Positions 11,123-23,300 are shown, counted from the stretch's first letter. The stretch is 64,000 nt of DNA from Siphonodentalium dalli (GCA_032622095.1 CP136067.1:136217990-136281989); one strand, 5' to 3'. Numbers and translations: made by a program. Notes: generated from the letters alone by a model not told the origin.

Positions 11123-11419
11123 TATGAGGTAACAAAGCCCTCATGCAGTGACACCGCATGCATGTATAGGCTAAAATCTGTGCAAAAATACATTAAAAAC
11201 ATCTTACAAAAAATTACTAAGAGTTCCGGGAAGGCGACATCAATTCTTTGGATAGAGGGATGCTGATAATATGTAATTAGGGATTCTCCTTGTTGAACAC
11301 ATACTCACAGTTGACTGTTGAGTACAGGTCAAAATTAGCCCAATGCTCATCTTGTGTTGCTAGGTGATACACCAGGTCATGCTAATAGTTTATGGGTAGG
11401 TTAGATAGTAGTCACAATT

Positions 11420-11571
11420 ATGCTTAAGCGCAATTGATTGCGCTTAAGTGCAATTAATTGCGCTTAAGCGTAATTAATTACGCTTAAGCGTAAATGCCCT
11501 ATTTGCGCTTAAGCACAATATGTGGTATTTGCGCTTAAGCGCAATTATTTGCGCTTAAGCGCAATTCATTA
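11420..11571. repeat. Palindromic GCGCTTAAGC array
   Basis: At least seven variants of the self-complementary motif TTGCGCTTAAGCGCAA stand in close order, with single-base changes such as GCGTAATT. The same motif occurs once near the left arm (10363-10388). It forms the subterminal part of the foldback element. Confidence 0.75.
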
Positions 11572-11941
11572 TTAAATGTGAATTTGGCCTCCCATACCAT
11601 TGTAACAAATATAAATATTAGTCACTCAGGCAATAGATGTATCTATTCTGTATATTAAGTTATTGGGTCTTACGAGTCTTGAGATGTCTAAATATGTTTT
11701 GATGGACAGATCGCGCAAGCGCAAGGGACACCCGCCAATCTTATCTGTTGTGATTCCAATTGTTGACTTATTAAATATGCACATATGCTTAAGAAACAGT
11801 CGCGCGCGAAGCGCGCTCCCGTAGGTCGGTTTTTGGATCCCAGTTAATGAAAATATCATTGAAATAATCGGTTTCCCCCCAATAAACATCCATATATTCA
11901 ATATACATGTTTTTGGAGCAGAATTAGGTAGACCATATTGA

Positions 11942-12360
11942 ACGCCGTAATTCTGCTGTGGTTAAGTGGTCAATTACTTTGGACATTACTGTATGTAGAT
12001 GGAGTTATCATTAGACCTCACATCCTTATATGGGATACAGTAATGCCCAAAGTAATTGACCACTTAACCACATCAGAATTATGGGTAATTTTTCAGGATT
12101 TAAAATCCGGAAAAATTACCCATAATTCTGCTGTGGTTAAGTGGTCAATTACTTTGGACATTACTGTATGTGGATGGAGTTATCATTAGACCTCACATCC
12201 TTATATGGGCTACAGTAATGCCTAAAGTAATTGACCAATTAACCACAGCAGAATTATGGGTAATTTTTCAGGATTTAAAATCTTGAAAAATTACCCATAA
12301 TTCTGCTGTGGTTAAGTGATCAATTACTTTGGACATTACTGTATGTAGATGGAGTTAAAC
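11942..12360. repeat. Tandem array of palindromic mariner-type MITEs, 175 bp period
   Basis: Two complete 129 bp palindromes (12038-12166 and 12213-12341) begin CAGTAATG, end CATTACTG and are flanked by TA. A half copy precedes them (11942-11991). They are separated by nearly identical 42 bp spacers (11994-12035, 12169-12210). The unit MITE plus spacer has been duplicated as a block, giving a small satellite. Confidence 0.75.
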
Positions 12361-12584
12361 CTCACATCAGTTTGTTGGTGATTTTGACCTTGACTTGGGA
12401 CCTTTGGTTTTTAACGCAACAAATGCGAGTACACATTATACACAAATTTCTGATGTAGCCAGAGTTTTTCTTGGATAATATGAGTTTGAAGCCTGCTTAC
12501 ATTTCAATATGTTGTCAGTGTTGTATTGTCTGCAGCCGAACTCGGCGCGTTGAAGCAAAAGTCATAAGAGATAAAATGTGTACG

Positions 12585-13430
12585 TAACGAGACTATAATA
12601 CAAATGAAAAAATAAATTGAAGGAGGGGTGGGCATTACAGGGAACTAAGGGTTGAACCGATATAAATTTGTAGAGCGATAACGACCAATGTTGACATATT
12701 ACGCATCTCAACTCTACTGTTGCAACAAGGTTATAAAATAGGGGGGGGGGGTGTCAGAATCTTAGTCATCTCTATATAGTGCCAGAATAGTCATTTATGG
12801 ACTTCTATAGTGGTACAATACAAATTAGAATCAAATGATAAAAATATGTATGTAACACAACTATACCGATGAAAATAAAAATAATAATTTAGGCCGGGAT
12901 AAGATGTTGGGTTGGTTATATGGACTCGGAGAAAAAGGGGTTCGTACCGATGAACTGACATAAATTAGTGGAGCGATGTTGCCATGTAATGCATCGCGAC
13001 TGTACTAAAGTAGCAATTATATAAAAATTGGGGGGGGGGGGGGTCGGAAATTATCTCTATCTCTATAGATGGCACCAGAATTATATAGAACGGAATAGCA
13101 ATTGATATACGTATACGGTATACTATAGTAATACCATAGACATATAAGTACAAGTATCACGCAATAAAATATTTCGTAACGTGACTATAGCGATGAAAAA
13201 AAAAAAAATTGGACTGGGATTAGAGATTGGGTTGGTTATATGTGGATAATTGGATATGGAATTCATACCGATGAAATGATACAAATTAGTGGAGCGATAA
13301 AGACCAATGTTGACACTTAGTCAGGCTACGCGGGGGAAATAGGGGTTGATACGATAGACCGAAATAAATTTGTCGAGTGATAATGACCAATGTTGACGTA
13401 TAAAGTAACGCGACTGTACTGTTGCACAAT
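12585..13430 (+). repeat. Diverged tandem repeat, roughly 270-325 bp units
   Basis: Blocks recur in order: GTAACGAGACTATA-like, a GATGAAAAA run, GGGTTGGTTATAT, AAATTAGTGGAGCGAT, ACCAATGTTGAC and a long G run (12741-12751, 13030-13043). At least three units are visible, near 12585, 12850 and 13175, plus a partial one from about 13340. No coding seen. Confidence 0.6.
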
Positions 13431-13433
13431 TTA

Positions 13434-16400
13434 GTAGAGTCGCTTATGTACTTTCGTGGGAATTTTTTGAACAAATGTAGAGACTATGATATTATGATAG
13501 GGTATCACTTACTTTGTCGGAAAAAGTTTGTTAGACTTCATGGGTCCGCGACTGGAGAGAATTATGACGTCACAAAGATGACGTCATTGTCAGTTCAGTT
13601 CAGATGTAGGGTTTTCATAAGAACTGACTAATTCAGCGCATATTTCTTAATTGTTATACATTCTTTTTAGCTAGGGCAATTCATCAATAGTAGTTCTCGA
13701 AGTACAGTACCCAATTTCACGGGAAATTGTTATTCCAGTCAAAGATGGCTGCCAAAATGGCACTAAAAAATCAACAATTTTGCAATTTTCAAGAATTTCA
13801 TGTAAATGACCTTCCGTTTGGTATCGACTGCGAATTGTGACAATTCTGTGTTTAATTATTGCTTCAGCAATGTGGTGACCAATTGTATTGTACAAAACAA
13901 GTTCGATCTGTTAAAAATCCACTTTAGACAATCGAATTATAGCATCTTGTCAAAAATTAATTCCGATATTGTAGCAATAGATTTAAATAAATGAGCGGCA
14001 TTCAGTGATGTGAAAGAAGTATTCGTGCCACATACGGAAATATTATCACACTTCAACAAAACTGTTCAATTTCATCCAAGATGGCTACCAAAATGGCAGT
14101 CAAAATACAAAAGTAAGTGTTCGTTACGGCACATCACCGAATGTCGCCCTGGCATTCCATCATGGGGAATTAGGTTAATCAGCTACTTTTAAGTAAATAC
14201 CCATAGCTTTAATTTATTATATACATTAGCGATGTCCTGTACGGCATAAATGGCATTTCTTCAAATTTCCTGTGAGGAGGGTGTTGAAGAGAAAATCCAA
14301 CTCACTATGTGAAATTAGAAAGTATCTTAGACCGCCATCTTAGCTTGGGGTGGGCAAGTGTTACTATTTCAATGTTTACACTTCTGTGCTATACTCTAAG
14401 CCAAAGTACTAACTGAGAAGTATTGGTGGTTACCATATCAAATGGTAATTGATGATGCAGTTAATTGTTAGTGTTAGTACTTGTCGTGACATATCGGTAG
14501 AAAATACATACATGTATAGTGTATCATAGCAGGTAGCAATACGCAATTGTTTATTGTGATAGCTATGAAGTGGGATTGTACTTCTCAGCTATACCATGAA
14601 TCTTGGCAAGCAAGAAACAACACAACCTTGTTTACAAAACACAAACAATAGTATAATTAATGCTATGGCTGTAATTTGGTCTGCTTGTTAGTTGCACTGT
14701 AACCTTTAATTAAATTTGCATGGTAACACCATTTAAACCTCGTTTAGCTGAACTTGGCAGGTTTCAATCGTATTGATAACCACGACATATCAAAATAGAA
14801 TAGACACCCATAGGTGGGTAATATATCCATATATGCGGTATTGTCCCGTATCAAGCTTAAAGTGATATAGTGTGAATACCAGGTTCTGAAATATGGATGA
14901 TTGTTTTCACCAAAGTAGTCCAACCACTTTCATTGCAAATGTGGAGTTTTGAAAAGTTAATATAAGTTAGTGACCCCACAGGATATGTTATTCAGTTGAA
15001 ATGAACATTGCCATACACCAGGCTAGATCCCCACAAACGGGCGAAGTGGTATGTCTGGTTCTTGGCTTTCCTCGTGTTCAGTTAATTGGTGGTAGCCACA
15101 CAAAGTGATTCGCCCAATATACGAAAGGTGGCTTTGCACGAACACGGTAGGCTGGTATGGACCATGGATAGTATACAGCAAACTAATATCCCATATTGAT
15201 TTCTATGATTTATGCATGTGAAAAGTTTAGTGAGACAATGCATTACGTTTGCACATCAGTTTAATAGGAAAGTGGTTCTGGGCAATGGTTATGACTGTGC
15301 TGTCGGTCGCACTTGATTAGCGATTATTTTGAAGTTTATCGAAATCAACAGGGACTGCGCAACTGCTTTGCATATCCAACCGTGCAGCTTAGATGACGAA
15401 AGAATGTGAATGGTAAGCGCAATAGATACGAGCCAAACATAGACAGGCGATACTTATTATGATACTAATTCCCGCGTTTTGACAAACTGTACGACCACAC
15501 GGTGGGAAACGGGTCAAACGTCCATTGGTAGTGATGTGTCTTCCGTTGTCATGTCATCAGTTTGATTTATTATCTCCAATATACTCTGGAATCCAGGTTC
15601 TTAATACTGAATGACATTATGGGGCAACGCAGTCCACTAACTTCTTACAACATAATGTGAAGTAATATTTGGAGTTAATAACAGCTCATGACGTGCCATG
15701 TTGATTCTGGTTATAACGTTATCATGAACCAAAGGAAATGTGGAAATGAAGGAAGTTGAATTAGCACGCGTAACTACGGAGGTGGCCATGGTTCACTATA
15801 ATAATAATGGCATCTTTCAGATCATAGTATATAGGCCGATCCATATATATCCTAATGACTCAAACTGTTCTAATTCTATTCGACTAGGAGTTATCAGATC
15901 AGTCTGGCTATATCCCATAAATTGTATATATCATGCTGCATTCATGCATCTTGATAATCCCCCCCAACCAAGTGGCATTTATATATTAACTTCATCAGAA
16001 CACGGTCATGGTGAGGCTATTGTACGCAGAGCTCCATACATGTTCATGTGAAAATCAATACAGTTTGATCAGATAGACTTTAGTTTTAACAGTATTTGTT
16101 CCATGAATAATACAAAAACTATTAGTATACGTGTAATCGTATACCGGATTCGACATCAACTGTGCAGGCTTATGTGAGTAATTTCCGGCGAATTTTCACG
16201 ATGCTTATTTGGACAATAGTTGTCATATGAACTCGCATATTGAGTCATTGCGGAAAGACAACTACTATGAATGTGTCGTAATATGGCGAATATTTATTTG
16301 GAAGAAGCAAATTAGTCTACTACATTCACCTTCTACACATGACAGAAACGTAATTGGATGAAAAAGGGTAAAATTTGTGTATTATCGTATTTTGGCCGCC

Positions 16401-17074
16401 ATCTTGGAAGCCATCTTGGATTAAGTTGACAGTTTCTGGATCCAGTTAGATTTAAATACCTTATGTAATGATCATACTCATTTCCATCATCGATTATTTC
16501 AAAATTTCTACAAGGATATAGTTAGAAAATAAAAAAGTATATTTTGGCGAAATTCATACCAATTCCTTTAAATCATCGCATTTGGAGAAGAAAATCAAGG
16601 TTATGATTCAAGAAATCAACTAATGTGATGCCTAAGTGAGTTGATATCAAGATATAAGAGAAGTATATTCCATAATCGTCACCAGTTCGATACAATCGGA
16701 AATGATGTAGGCGGCATGTATGGAAAATCATCAATTTCCCACTTCCGGTCGCCATTTTGGCGGCCATCTTTGATCGAGAGGACAAACTTTTATATAAAAA
16801 TATAACATGGCGTCACACCATACACGGTAGAAAAGGATTGTCATTTATTTTATATCAAAATTATATTTTTATCATGAAATCTAACAATGGTGAACTTAAA
16901 ATAATGAGCATGGCGGCCATCTTTGTGACGTCATCAGACCACACAGTCGCGACCCCAGGGGGTCTAACAAATTTGTTTCTGAAGTAGAGACCATATACTG
17001 CCTCATGAACATGGTCTCTATATTTGTTCATGAATTTCCCACGGGAGCCCAAAATCTGACATAAGCGACTCTAC
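13434..17074. mobile_element. 3.6 kb terminal-inverted-repeat element, no transposase found
   Basis: GTAGAGTCGCTTATGT at 13434 is mirrored by ACATAAGCGACTCTAC ending at 17074. The inversion continues for at least 170 bp: TGGGAATTTTTTGAACAAAT against ATTTGTTCATGAATTTCCCA, then GTTAGAC, GGTCGCGAC-like and GACGTCACAAAGATG. TA flanks both ends. The interior has repeated AAGATGGC/CAAAATGGC modules (13744, 14080, 16395, 16750) and only short chance frames. The superfamily is not determined; TA would allow Tc1/mariner-like, but the long inverted repeats are unusual for that. Confidence 0.65.
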
Positions 17075-17155
17075 TAATTATCATGTAGAACCGGTCAAAT
17101 ATGGACTCTGTTGCCCAATATGGAACAGCTCAGAAAACATTTGAAGGGCCCTAAA

Positions 17156-17530
17156 ATGTATTTAACATGGGATCTGCCATACAAATCGATTTATGTTGAT
17201 AAATCTCTTATTTTTCAAAATTTTAAGCTGAGACTTGGTGTGTCTGAGTGGGATACGTATATATTCCTAAAATGATAGGATACAGCACATAATTATGTTT
17301 TAGGTGGAAGAAATGAATTTTTTTCGATGATAAAATTTAACAATAACATGGGATTTGCAATTAAAATCGATTTATGTCGATAAAACTGTCATTTTTCAAA
17401 ATTTTGAGTTTAGAATTCGTGTGTGACGGTGTGTCTGTGTGTAATACTTATATATTCTTAAAATGACAGAGTCCAGCGCGTAATTATGTTTTAGATGGAA
17501 GAAATTGAATTTGTTTTCGATAACAAATTT
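17156..17530 (+). repeat. Two-copy tandem repeat, about 185 bp
   Basis: TAACATGGGATCTGCCATAC and TAACATGGGATTTGCAATTA start two diverged units. Both then show AAATCGATTTATGT, ATTTTTCAAAATTTT, TATATTC, TAATTATGTTTTAG and TGGAAGAAAT. No coding. Confidence 0.6.
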
Positions 17531-17808
17531 ACAGCATGTACGGCCGTAATACGGGTTTATCGAGTACGCTATTTTATAAACAAACTTTTGTCAATAGCCG
17601 TTTTGGTCAAACTAAACCTTTTTTGACCGGGAAAGCAGATCCGAATAGTAGCTAAGATGTATTTAGATAGAATTATCAAAAGAATTTGACCGATTAGGGT
17701 GCATTTTAAAAGAATCGAGTGGAGAAATCTTGGTGACATTTTCATAAAACACGCCGATAATTCCAGAAGATAAAAGATGGCGGTTATCACAATAGAACAG
17801 GCATAATA

Positions 17809-17874
17809 TTACCCATAATTCACCTCACTACACCAGGGGGCTTACCCATAATTCACCTCACTATACCAGGGGGC
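17809..17874 (+). repeat. 33 bp direct duplication
   Basis: TTACCCATAATTCACCTCAC plus CAGGGGGC occurs twice with a 33 bp period and one difference. The following 200 bases hold another diverged duplication of about 100 bp (TTTTCAACAACATATTATTA / TTTTCAAAAACATATTATAC). Confidence 0.65.
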
Positions 17875-18306
17875 TCCCAATGGGTTATATATTATTTTCA
17901 GGCTATCAGATTATTTATATTTTCAACAACATATTATTACTCCGGTGACTTTAAGATTACAATTTCAGCCTGTCCTGACTATCGATACGATTGAGTCATA
18001 TTTTCAAAAACATATTATACACCGGTGGCGTTGTTTTACAATTTCAGCATCTACGTGATTCTATCGGTACGATTTGAGTAAGGTACAAAAAAAAAATTCT
18101 TCGCCCTAGAGACTACCACTGAATATGAAAAACAGCCACACTAGAAACACCACATGGTGGCGTAATGAATTCGAACGCGGAGTGTGTTCATATGTGATCA
18201 GGTTATAAACTATAGCTCATCGCTGCATATCTTCCGATTTGATTTGGTTATTCTGTGCGTTATTATGCGCGTGTGTGGTTTAACGGACGAGTCATCGGGG
18301 CCATTA

Positions 18307-18990
18307 CTAATTGAATCGTTTGGTGCTTAGGATATATTTTTGTACTTCTCTGAAAATGGTTATATTATCGTCATGTGCGAGTTCAGTGGAACCACGGAGT
18401 AGCACATCGGTTGTAATGTTACAAAGGCCGGACACTGTGGTTAGAAATAAAGCTCTTTGTGAGTCGTATCTTTCGCATTCGAGTAAATAATGTTCGATAG
18501 CATCTAGCTTACCGCAAGCACACATGGGTTGGTCAGAAACAAAATTTGCAGAGGTGCGGAAATTTAAGTGGCTACAGTGCATTCTAAGTCGAGAGTGCAA
18601 GACCTTCCCGTCGCGTGTGTAGGAATAATAAAACCATTTAGGGATATTGTTCAAGTTAGAATCCAATGACTTTGAGAATGTCACTCTCGAATCCATGGCA
18701 ATCCTGCTTGTGCGAAGGTTATTCTACAACGTGGTTGTCGAGGGAAGGAAGGATCTTCTGTGATATTCATTATCGAAAACTGGGACCATAAAACAATTGC
18801 CTTGTCTGGAGGTGACACGCCCCGATATCTGACTGTGAGTTGGAGGTACTAAAGTTCTTAGATATATTGGTGCCTGGCCATACACCATCTTGTAGAATAG
18901 CTTCAGTTTGTATTTTTCACGTCGTGATTTTAAGGTTTCCCAGCCAGTTTCTGCAAGAAGTGTCGACTTGCTGACAGACCTACTCTCTGC
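18307..18990 (-). pseudogene. LINE ORF2 C-terminal remnant
   Basis: Minus-strand translation gives the region that follows the polymerase domain in many APE-class non-LTR retrotransposons. RREKYKLKLFYKMVYGQAP lies near 18930, then SFLPSTTTL, and the C-terminal zinc-knuckle CACGKLDAIEHYLLEC (pattern C-x-C-x7-H-x4-C). A TAG at 18724-18726 stands where tryptophan is usual (SFLPSTTTLW). The last 129 codons (18696-18307) are open to a stop. The catalytic polymerase part is missing: non-coding DNA (18991-19290) separates this from the endonuclease piece. Clade not fixed; CR1/L2/Jockey-like by eye. Confidence 0.85.
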
Positions 18991-19289
18991 AAACTATATA
19001 TGTAGGTAGAATGCCATTGGCATTGGACACATGGTGTGTACCTCCAATATCTATACACTATTGTATACGTGTGTATACACATGTTGTGTATGTTTTTCTA
19101 TATGTACATTATGTGTAAACAACTTAAACAGTACTAGACATGCCCATTGATAAAAAAAACTCAATCTACACGCCGTCGGCTGGAAGCCATATTGGTTTGT
19201 TGGTGTCGATCAGAGTTTCGACTCCAAGAGGACCAAGTCACCAAGACCACTGAATAAAGTCTGAATTTGAGCCGTTATAAGAAGAATAT

Positions 19290-19975
19290 TTTTAGTAAAG
19301 GTGAGAATATTTATGCAAACATATAAAGGGTTCTAATGTTCCACTCTCCTTTCGTGTGGAGTTACCGTTGCTCAATACAACATCCATGAGTGTTTCTGAG
19401 AATTCACTACAATTTGTCAAGTCGTCTATAACTTGCTGGGGGGAGAAATATGTTGAGATGGAGGACACTTTGGAATTTGCTGGATTAAACTGATTTTCAT
19501 TCAAATCTCCACATATGATTATTCTATGGAATGGATGGGCATTGACCACATCATCAATATTCCCCTCGATTTCGCCCCAGCATTGTACATTTGGTGGGCG
19601 ATAAAAGGTACCGACTAGAAGGCTTTTTCAATTCAATAGAATTTCGATCCATAAATTTTCTAAATTACTTCTTTCCATATCATTTATACGTTAAATGCTA
19701 TATTGTTCTTGACATAGACAATAACACCGCCCCTATTGTATCGGTATGAAATCTGTCTCTACGTTCAGGTTCGTGGAAACCAGGTATCAGCAAATGGTTT
19801 TGTTCATTTTTGGTACTAAGTCAGGACTCAGTAAAACCACACACGTCATAGTTTTGGATTTCGGTGGAAAGAACATCAAGTTTCGGGAAAATACTCTGCA
19901 CATTCAAGTGGAACACTGATAGTTCTCCGTCTGTTCCAGGTCCGGGGCTAGGTAAAATATCGCCGGAAATTAATA
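19290..19975 (-). pseudogene. LINE ORF2 N-terminal endonuclease remnant with 2A-like motif
   Basis: Read on the minus strand, the fragment opens with LLLISGDILPSPGPG (near 19975-19930), then HLNVQSIFPKLDVL, the start of an APE-type endonuclease. A TGA at 19821-19823 follows CGFTES where tryptophan is expected, and frameshifts come after it. The endonuclease core returns as IICGDLNENQF (near 19510) with DVVLSNG further on. The order matches ORF2 of APE non-LTR retrotransposons. It faces the C-terminal piece at 18307-18990 in the same orientation, so both are probably ends of one insertion that lost its polymerase. Confidence 0.85.
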
Positions 19976-22221
19976 GCAGTCGTATGAGCCATGCGGGCAT
20001 TGTGGCAAGGTCCCCTAGCGGAAAAGACGTCTCTTGATACCCTAGTTTTATTACATTGGACGCGATTCATGAACATTTCTTCGGAGTTCACGATTGAAAG
20101 TATGAGTAGTATTCTAATGAGCTTGAATTGGTTTGTTCCATTCATAGCCAAGTTTAAGTAATAAAGTAGAAGTTTTGACGTATACGGATCACATCGCTCT
20201 TTACGTTTCGCATATCGCGCGCGATTATAGAATGCATGTGCCTACCCTTGATCGTAATAGTTATCCTGGATCATATCGATGATAATTTATGGTACTAGGT
20301 AATGTGTAGGTAGGCTTTCCATCGGCGCGACATTGGTTCAGTTGCAGTCTCATTGCTGAAGATACATATGAGTTGTGAAGTAAGAGAGTAATACATATTA
20401 ATATGTGGATATAAGATAAAAAAAGAAAATGAAAAAAACATATTCATGACACAATGTAACAAAACAGTGCTTAAAGAAGGAAGTACAACTTGTAACGAAC
20501 CAAAGTCGGACGCTTTGGTCGTATATATAGACACTATCTGATTTTGTGACGTCACCAATTATTATCTAATACGACACTGCTGTTTTGAATTTTTGCGAGC
20601 GCTTTTGTCGCATAGTAGATCGATGGGCTTAAAGCATTAATGTCGTAATCTGAAATAAACGTGTGCTTCTTTCAATGGCTGGCGTTCCAAATTGAGGGGA
20701 GTTACTTTCGGAATTATACACAGTGAAGTTCATTCGTAGCCGCGGTTTTCATTTGATTGAGAACATAATTATAACATTATGGACTGTCAAATATTTTCAA
20801 TGGAGTGGCCTAAAATATAAATGTCGCGTGCAATGGGATAATCTCAATTACTCTTGCTGGGCTGGGGACAATACTGGAATCGAAATCGAAATTCGTGATG
20901 CAAGCAAACGTTATTATATCGCGTTTAAATTATCATAATATTACCGAGTACATACGTGAATCTGATAATTCTCATATGTCCTTCTATTTTCATGAATCGA
21001 CAAGAAACACATCTTATGAACAAAGCGGAAGATACATTTAGGTTATCGCAAATTCGGTCGATGGTTTCGTTGAAATGGACATGATGACATTTTTATGAAA
21101 GAAATGGACATGATGAAATCGACAAGCTTCTTCGTATAGTACACATCTCACTCGGATTGCGCACACATGCAGCGTCAATAATATAATGGCTAATTTCAGT
21201 AAAATACTCCCCTCCAGACAACAACAAACAGTCTTGACTTTTGAATACTTTCAGTTTGATGTTGATAGTTTATATTCTATAATAATTTTTTCAAAAGGAA
21301 TGGCTTTTAAAACTTTTTTATTTAGGTTTTAAGTCTGAGTTGCAGAGTTCGTAGTCTGTTTGCATAGTGAATCTCTGATTTCTCACATGCCTTGATGTAT
21401 GATATGATAACCTAATTTATACACGAAATTGCTATAGAACCAACTCTGTCGATGAAGCCTTGTGCATGTATGTAGTGTTATATATCATAATCACACCACG
21501 ATATAAGGCCTAAGTTAATCTTATTTGATGGGAATACGCATCAATGAAGTTATTTTTAGGATTAAAACGACACAAATATATCCTAGCTTATGCATGTGTT
21601 TTAGCCGTGGTTCGTTAATTACGCTAGCATATGGTCATATTATGGAGATGTTCATTGGTCACTTAAATTTTTTATGGGACGAGGCTAGGTTTCGCAGGAT
21701 CGCGGGTATGGGATATTCTGATAATAGCTATATATTTTGAAGCGAAATTATTTTTACATGTATGCAATGTAATGTAATGCAATGTAATGCCACTGGTGTC
21801 ATGATAAAATACATAGCTACCAATTATATCCAGTGGTCGTATACACTCAAAGGCGACGTGAGGCCTAACCCTATTCAGGGTGCATGTGGACAGCGGTACA
21901 TACATGTATCCGAGTGCTAAATAGAAATCACAACACCAACATAATTATGGTTTGTGAACAAATTTCTGCAATATATGTCGCTATTATTCGGAAAGGTTAT
22001 TTGTGACCAAATTGGGGAGATAAATGCATTTGTGCGAATTGGAGGAGAGAAAACTCAATGTAATAAGACCTCGATCATAAAAGTCGTATAAGTGAACGAA
22101 GAAGGATAACTCTACCCATGACTTCGCGTAATTTAGTTATGATACGACTTCGATTGAAAGTACCAAACAAGTGAGTGAGGGTGAGTAACTCTATTCGTCG
22201 TTTCTCGGTATCGATGTCACA
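19976..22221. other. Intergenic DNA, no supported gene
   Basis: Bases 19976-20151 may be the decayed 5' flank of the LINE ORF2. Beyond that are short open frames without recognisable domains, and a short GCAATGTAAT run near 21760-21790. Nothing else is supported. Confidence 0.35.
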
Positions 22222-22482
22222 TTAAAGTGATATGTCAATCCGGGTTTGTGTTTGTGCGATAATATTGGTGGGACGTGCAGAATCAATGTGGTTAGCAATA
22301 TCCAGTGAATTTGTTTCGACATAATGTTTTTTGGGAGGGGCATGGTGTTGTTGATGATTTCCTGGAAGGATCTGGTTTTCTGTTAGTGATCTTGATCTGA
22401 CAGTTATATTCACCAACTGTCTGGATAAGAAAGTCCAGAAAGTTATAAGAGTATAGACTGAACCCAGAACATACGGAGCCAT
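22222..22482 (-). CDS. Hypothetical 86-codon ORF with hydrophobic N-terminus
   Basis: Open from ATG at 22482 to TAA at 22222. Residues 1-20 (MAPYVLGSVYTLITFWTFLS) are hydrophobic enough for a signal or anchor segment. The rest is polar, with a His/Gln patch HQQHHAPPKKH near residues 43-53. No family is recognised and no splice partners were found. The region is not visibly repetitive within this window. It could be a first exon, a small secreted protein or a chance frame; the frame is short for AT-rich DNA, so confidence is low. Confidence 0.22.
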   Translation of the reverse strand: MAPYVLGSVYTLITFWTFLSRQLVNITVRSRSLTENQILPGNHQQHHAPPKKHYVETNSLDIANHIDSARPTNIIAQTQTRIDISL

Positions 22483-23300
22483 AATGTAACCTACCTCACT
22501 GGTATATCTGTTGTGACAACGAATCCGTGACTGGCTTAATTAATGATGCAGATTTTATTGATTTGTTAATACTAACAACAATAGAACACAATGTACTCGT
22601 AGATCGGGCATGAACGTATTGCGTACCATTCTAGCCTAATACTGGAAGCAGCAATCTGTGAAAGTGATGATGTTGACCTAAATACAACCCTCTTAATATT
22701 CTACAATTGTACATACCAAAGACAAAACAAAAAAGTTATCTGCGAACAGGGTTTGTGTTGTGTGTGTATATATTCCTATTCGATGCATGTATTGTTAACG
22801 ACCCCTTTAACGAGGTTGTATGCCGGTATTGACTGCGGTGATACTGCCAGTCAACCGCGCAGTCAAGTGGTAATATTATCGCAGCGTCGACATCGAATGC
22901 TAACAGTTGACATGCACGCGATATCCACCGGTAATCATACTGCGATATTATTCTTTTTTATCCACGGTAACAAAGTAATAACATAGCGTTTATTTGTTTT
23001 CCGACCGCCGTACACCACATGATTGTTTTTCACGACCGGCTTACACCCGGTTAATTTTCCGTGAGTGCCATGCACCGCGCTAATTCCGTTCTGTTCGATC
23101 TAGAAATTTCGAAACACGTGAGATCTCAACGCCCGGCGCCATTTTCAATCACCAAGTTTTCAATTGATAAATACCATATCTTCACTATCGGGGTATCCCG
23201 TCAAAAAACTTTATCTGGTGTGTTTATGACGACTTAAAAAAAATATATAATTCATGTAAACACCGCATGAACAATGCAGTCTAACTGCATGTGAAAGCGA
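22483..23300. other. Intergenic DNA, nothing supported
   Basis: No domain, RNA or repeat signature. A patch around 22800-22990 is relatively rich in CG dinucleotides but has no coding support. Confidence 0.35.

Larger units (their letters stand above)
10321..11596. mobile_element. Foldback-type DNA transposon with 6 bp target duplication
   Basis: The termini are long inverted repeats: TATGGGAGGCCAAATTCACA at the left matches the complement of the right end, continuing through TTTAATAAT and AATTGCGCTTAA. CCATTG stands on both sides (10315-10320 and 11597-11602), a perfect 6 bp target-site duplication. Inside are two direct copies of about 190 bp (near 10690 and 11124), a palindromic MITE and a GCGCTTAAGC array. 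No transposase. A 6 bp duplication with TAY...RTA ends recalls the IS3EU superfamily; that assignment is inference. Confidence 0.75.

Noticed and set aside
10778-11266. Mirror-image frames on both strands around 11015
   Set aside because: They are produced by the 210 bp palindrome.
15740-16051. 103-codon plus-strand frame inside the 3.6 kb element
   Set aside because: No transposase motif or domain is visible; probably chance.
20723-20938. 71-codon plus-strand frame with Cys and Trp
   Set aside because: Looks mildly protein-like but has no family, splice context or duplicate; not enough to call.
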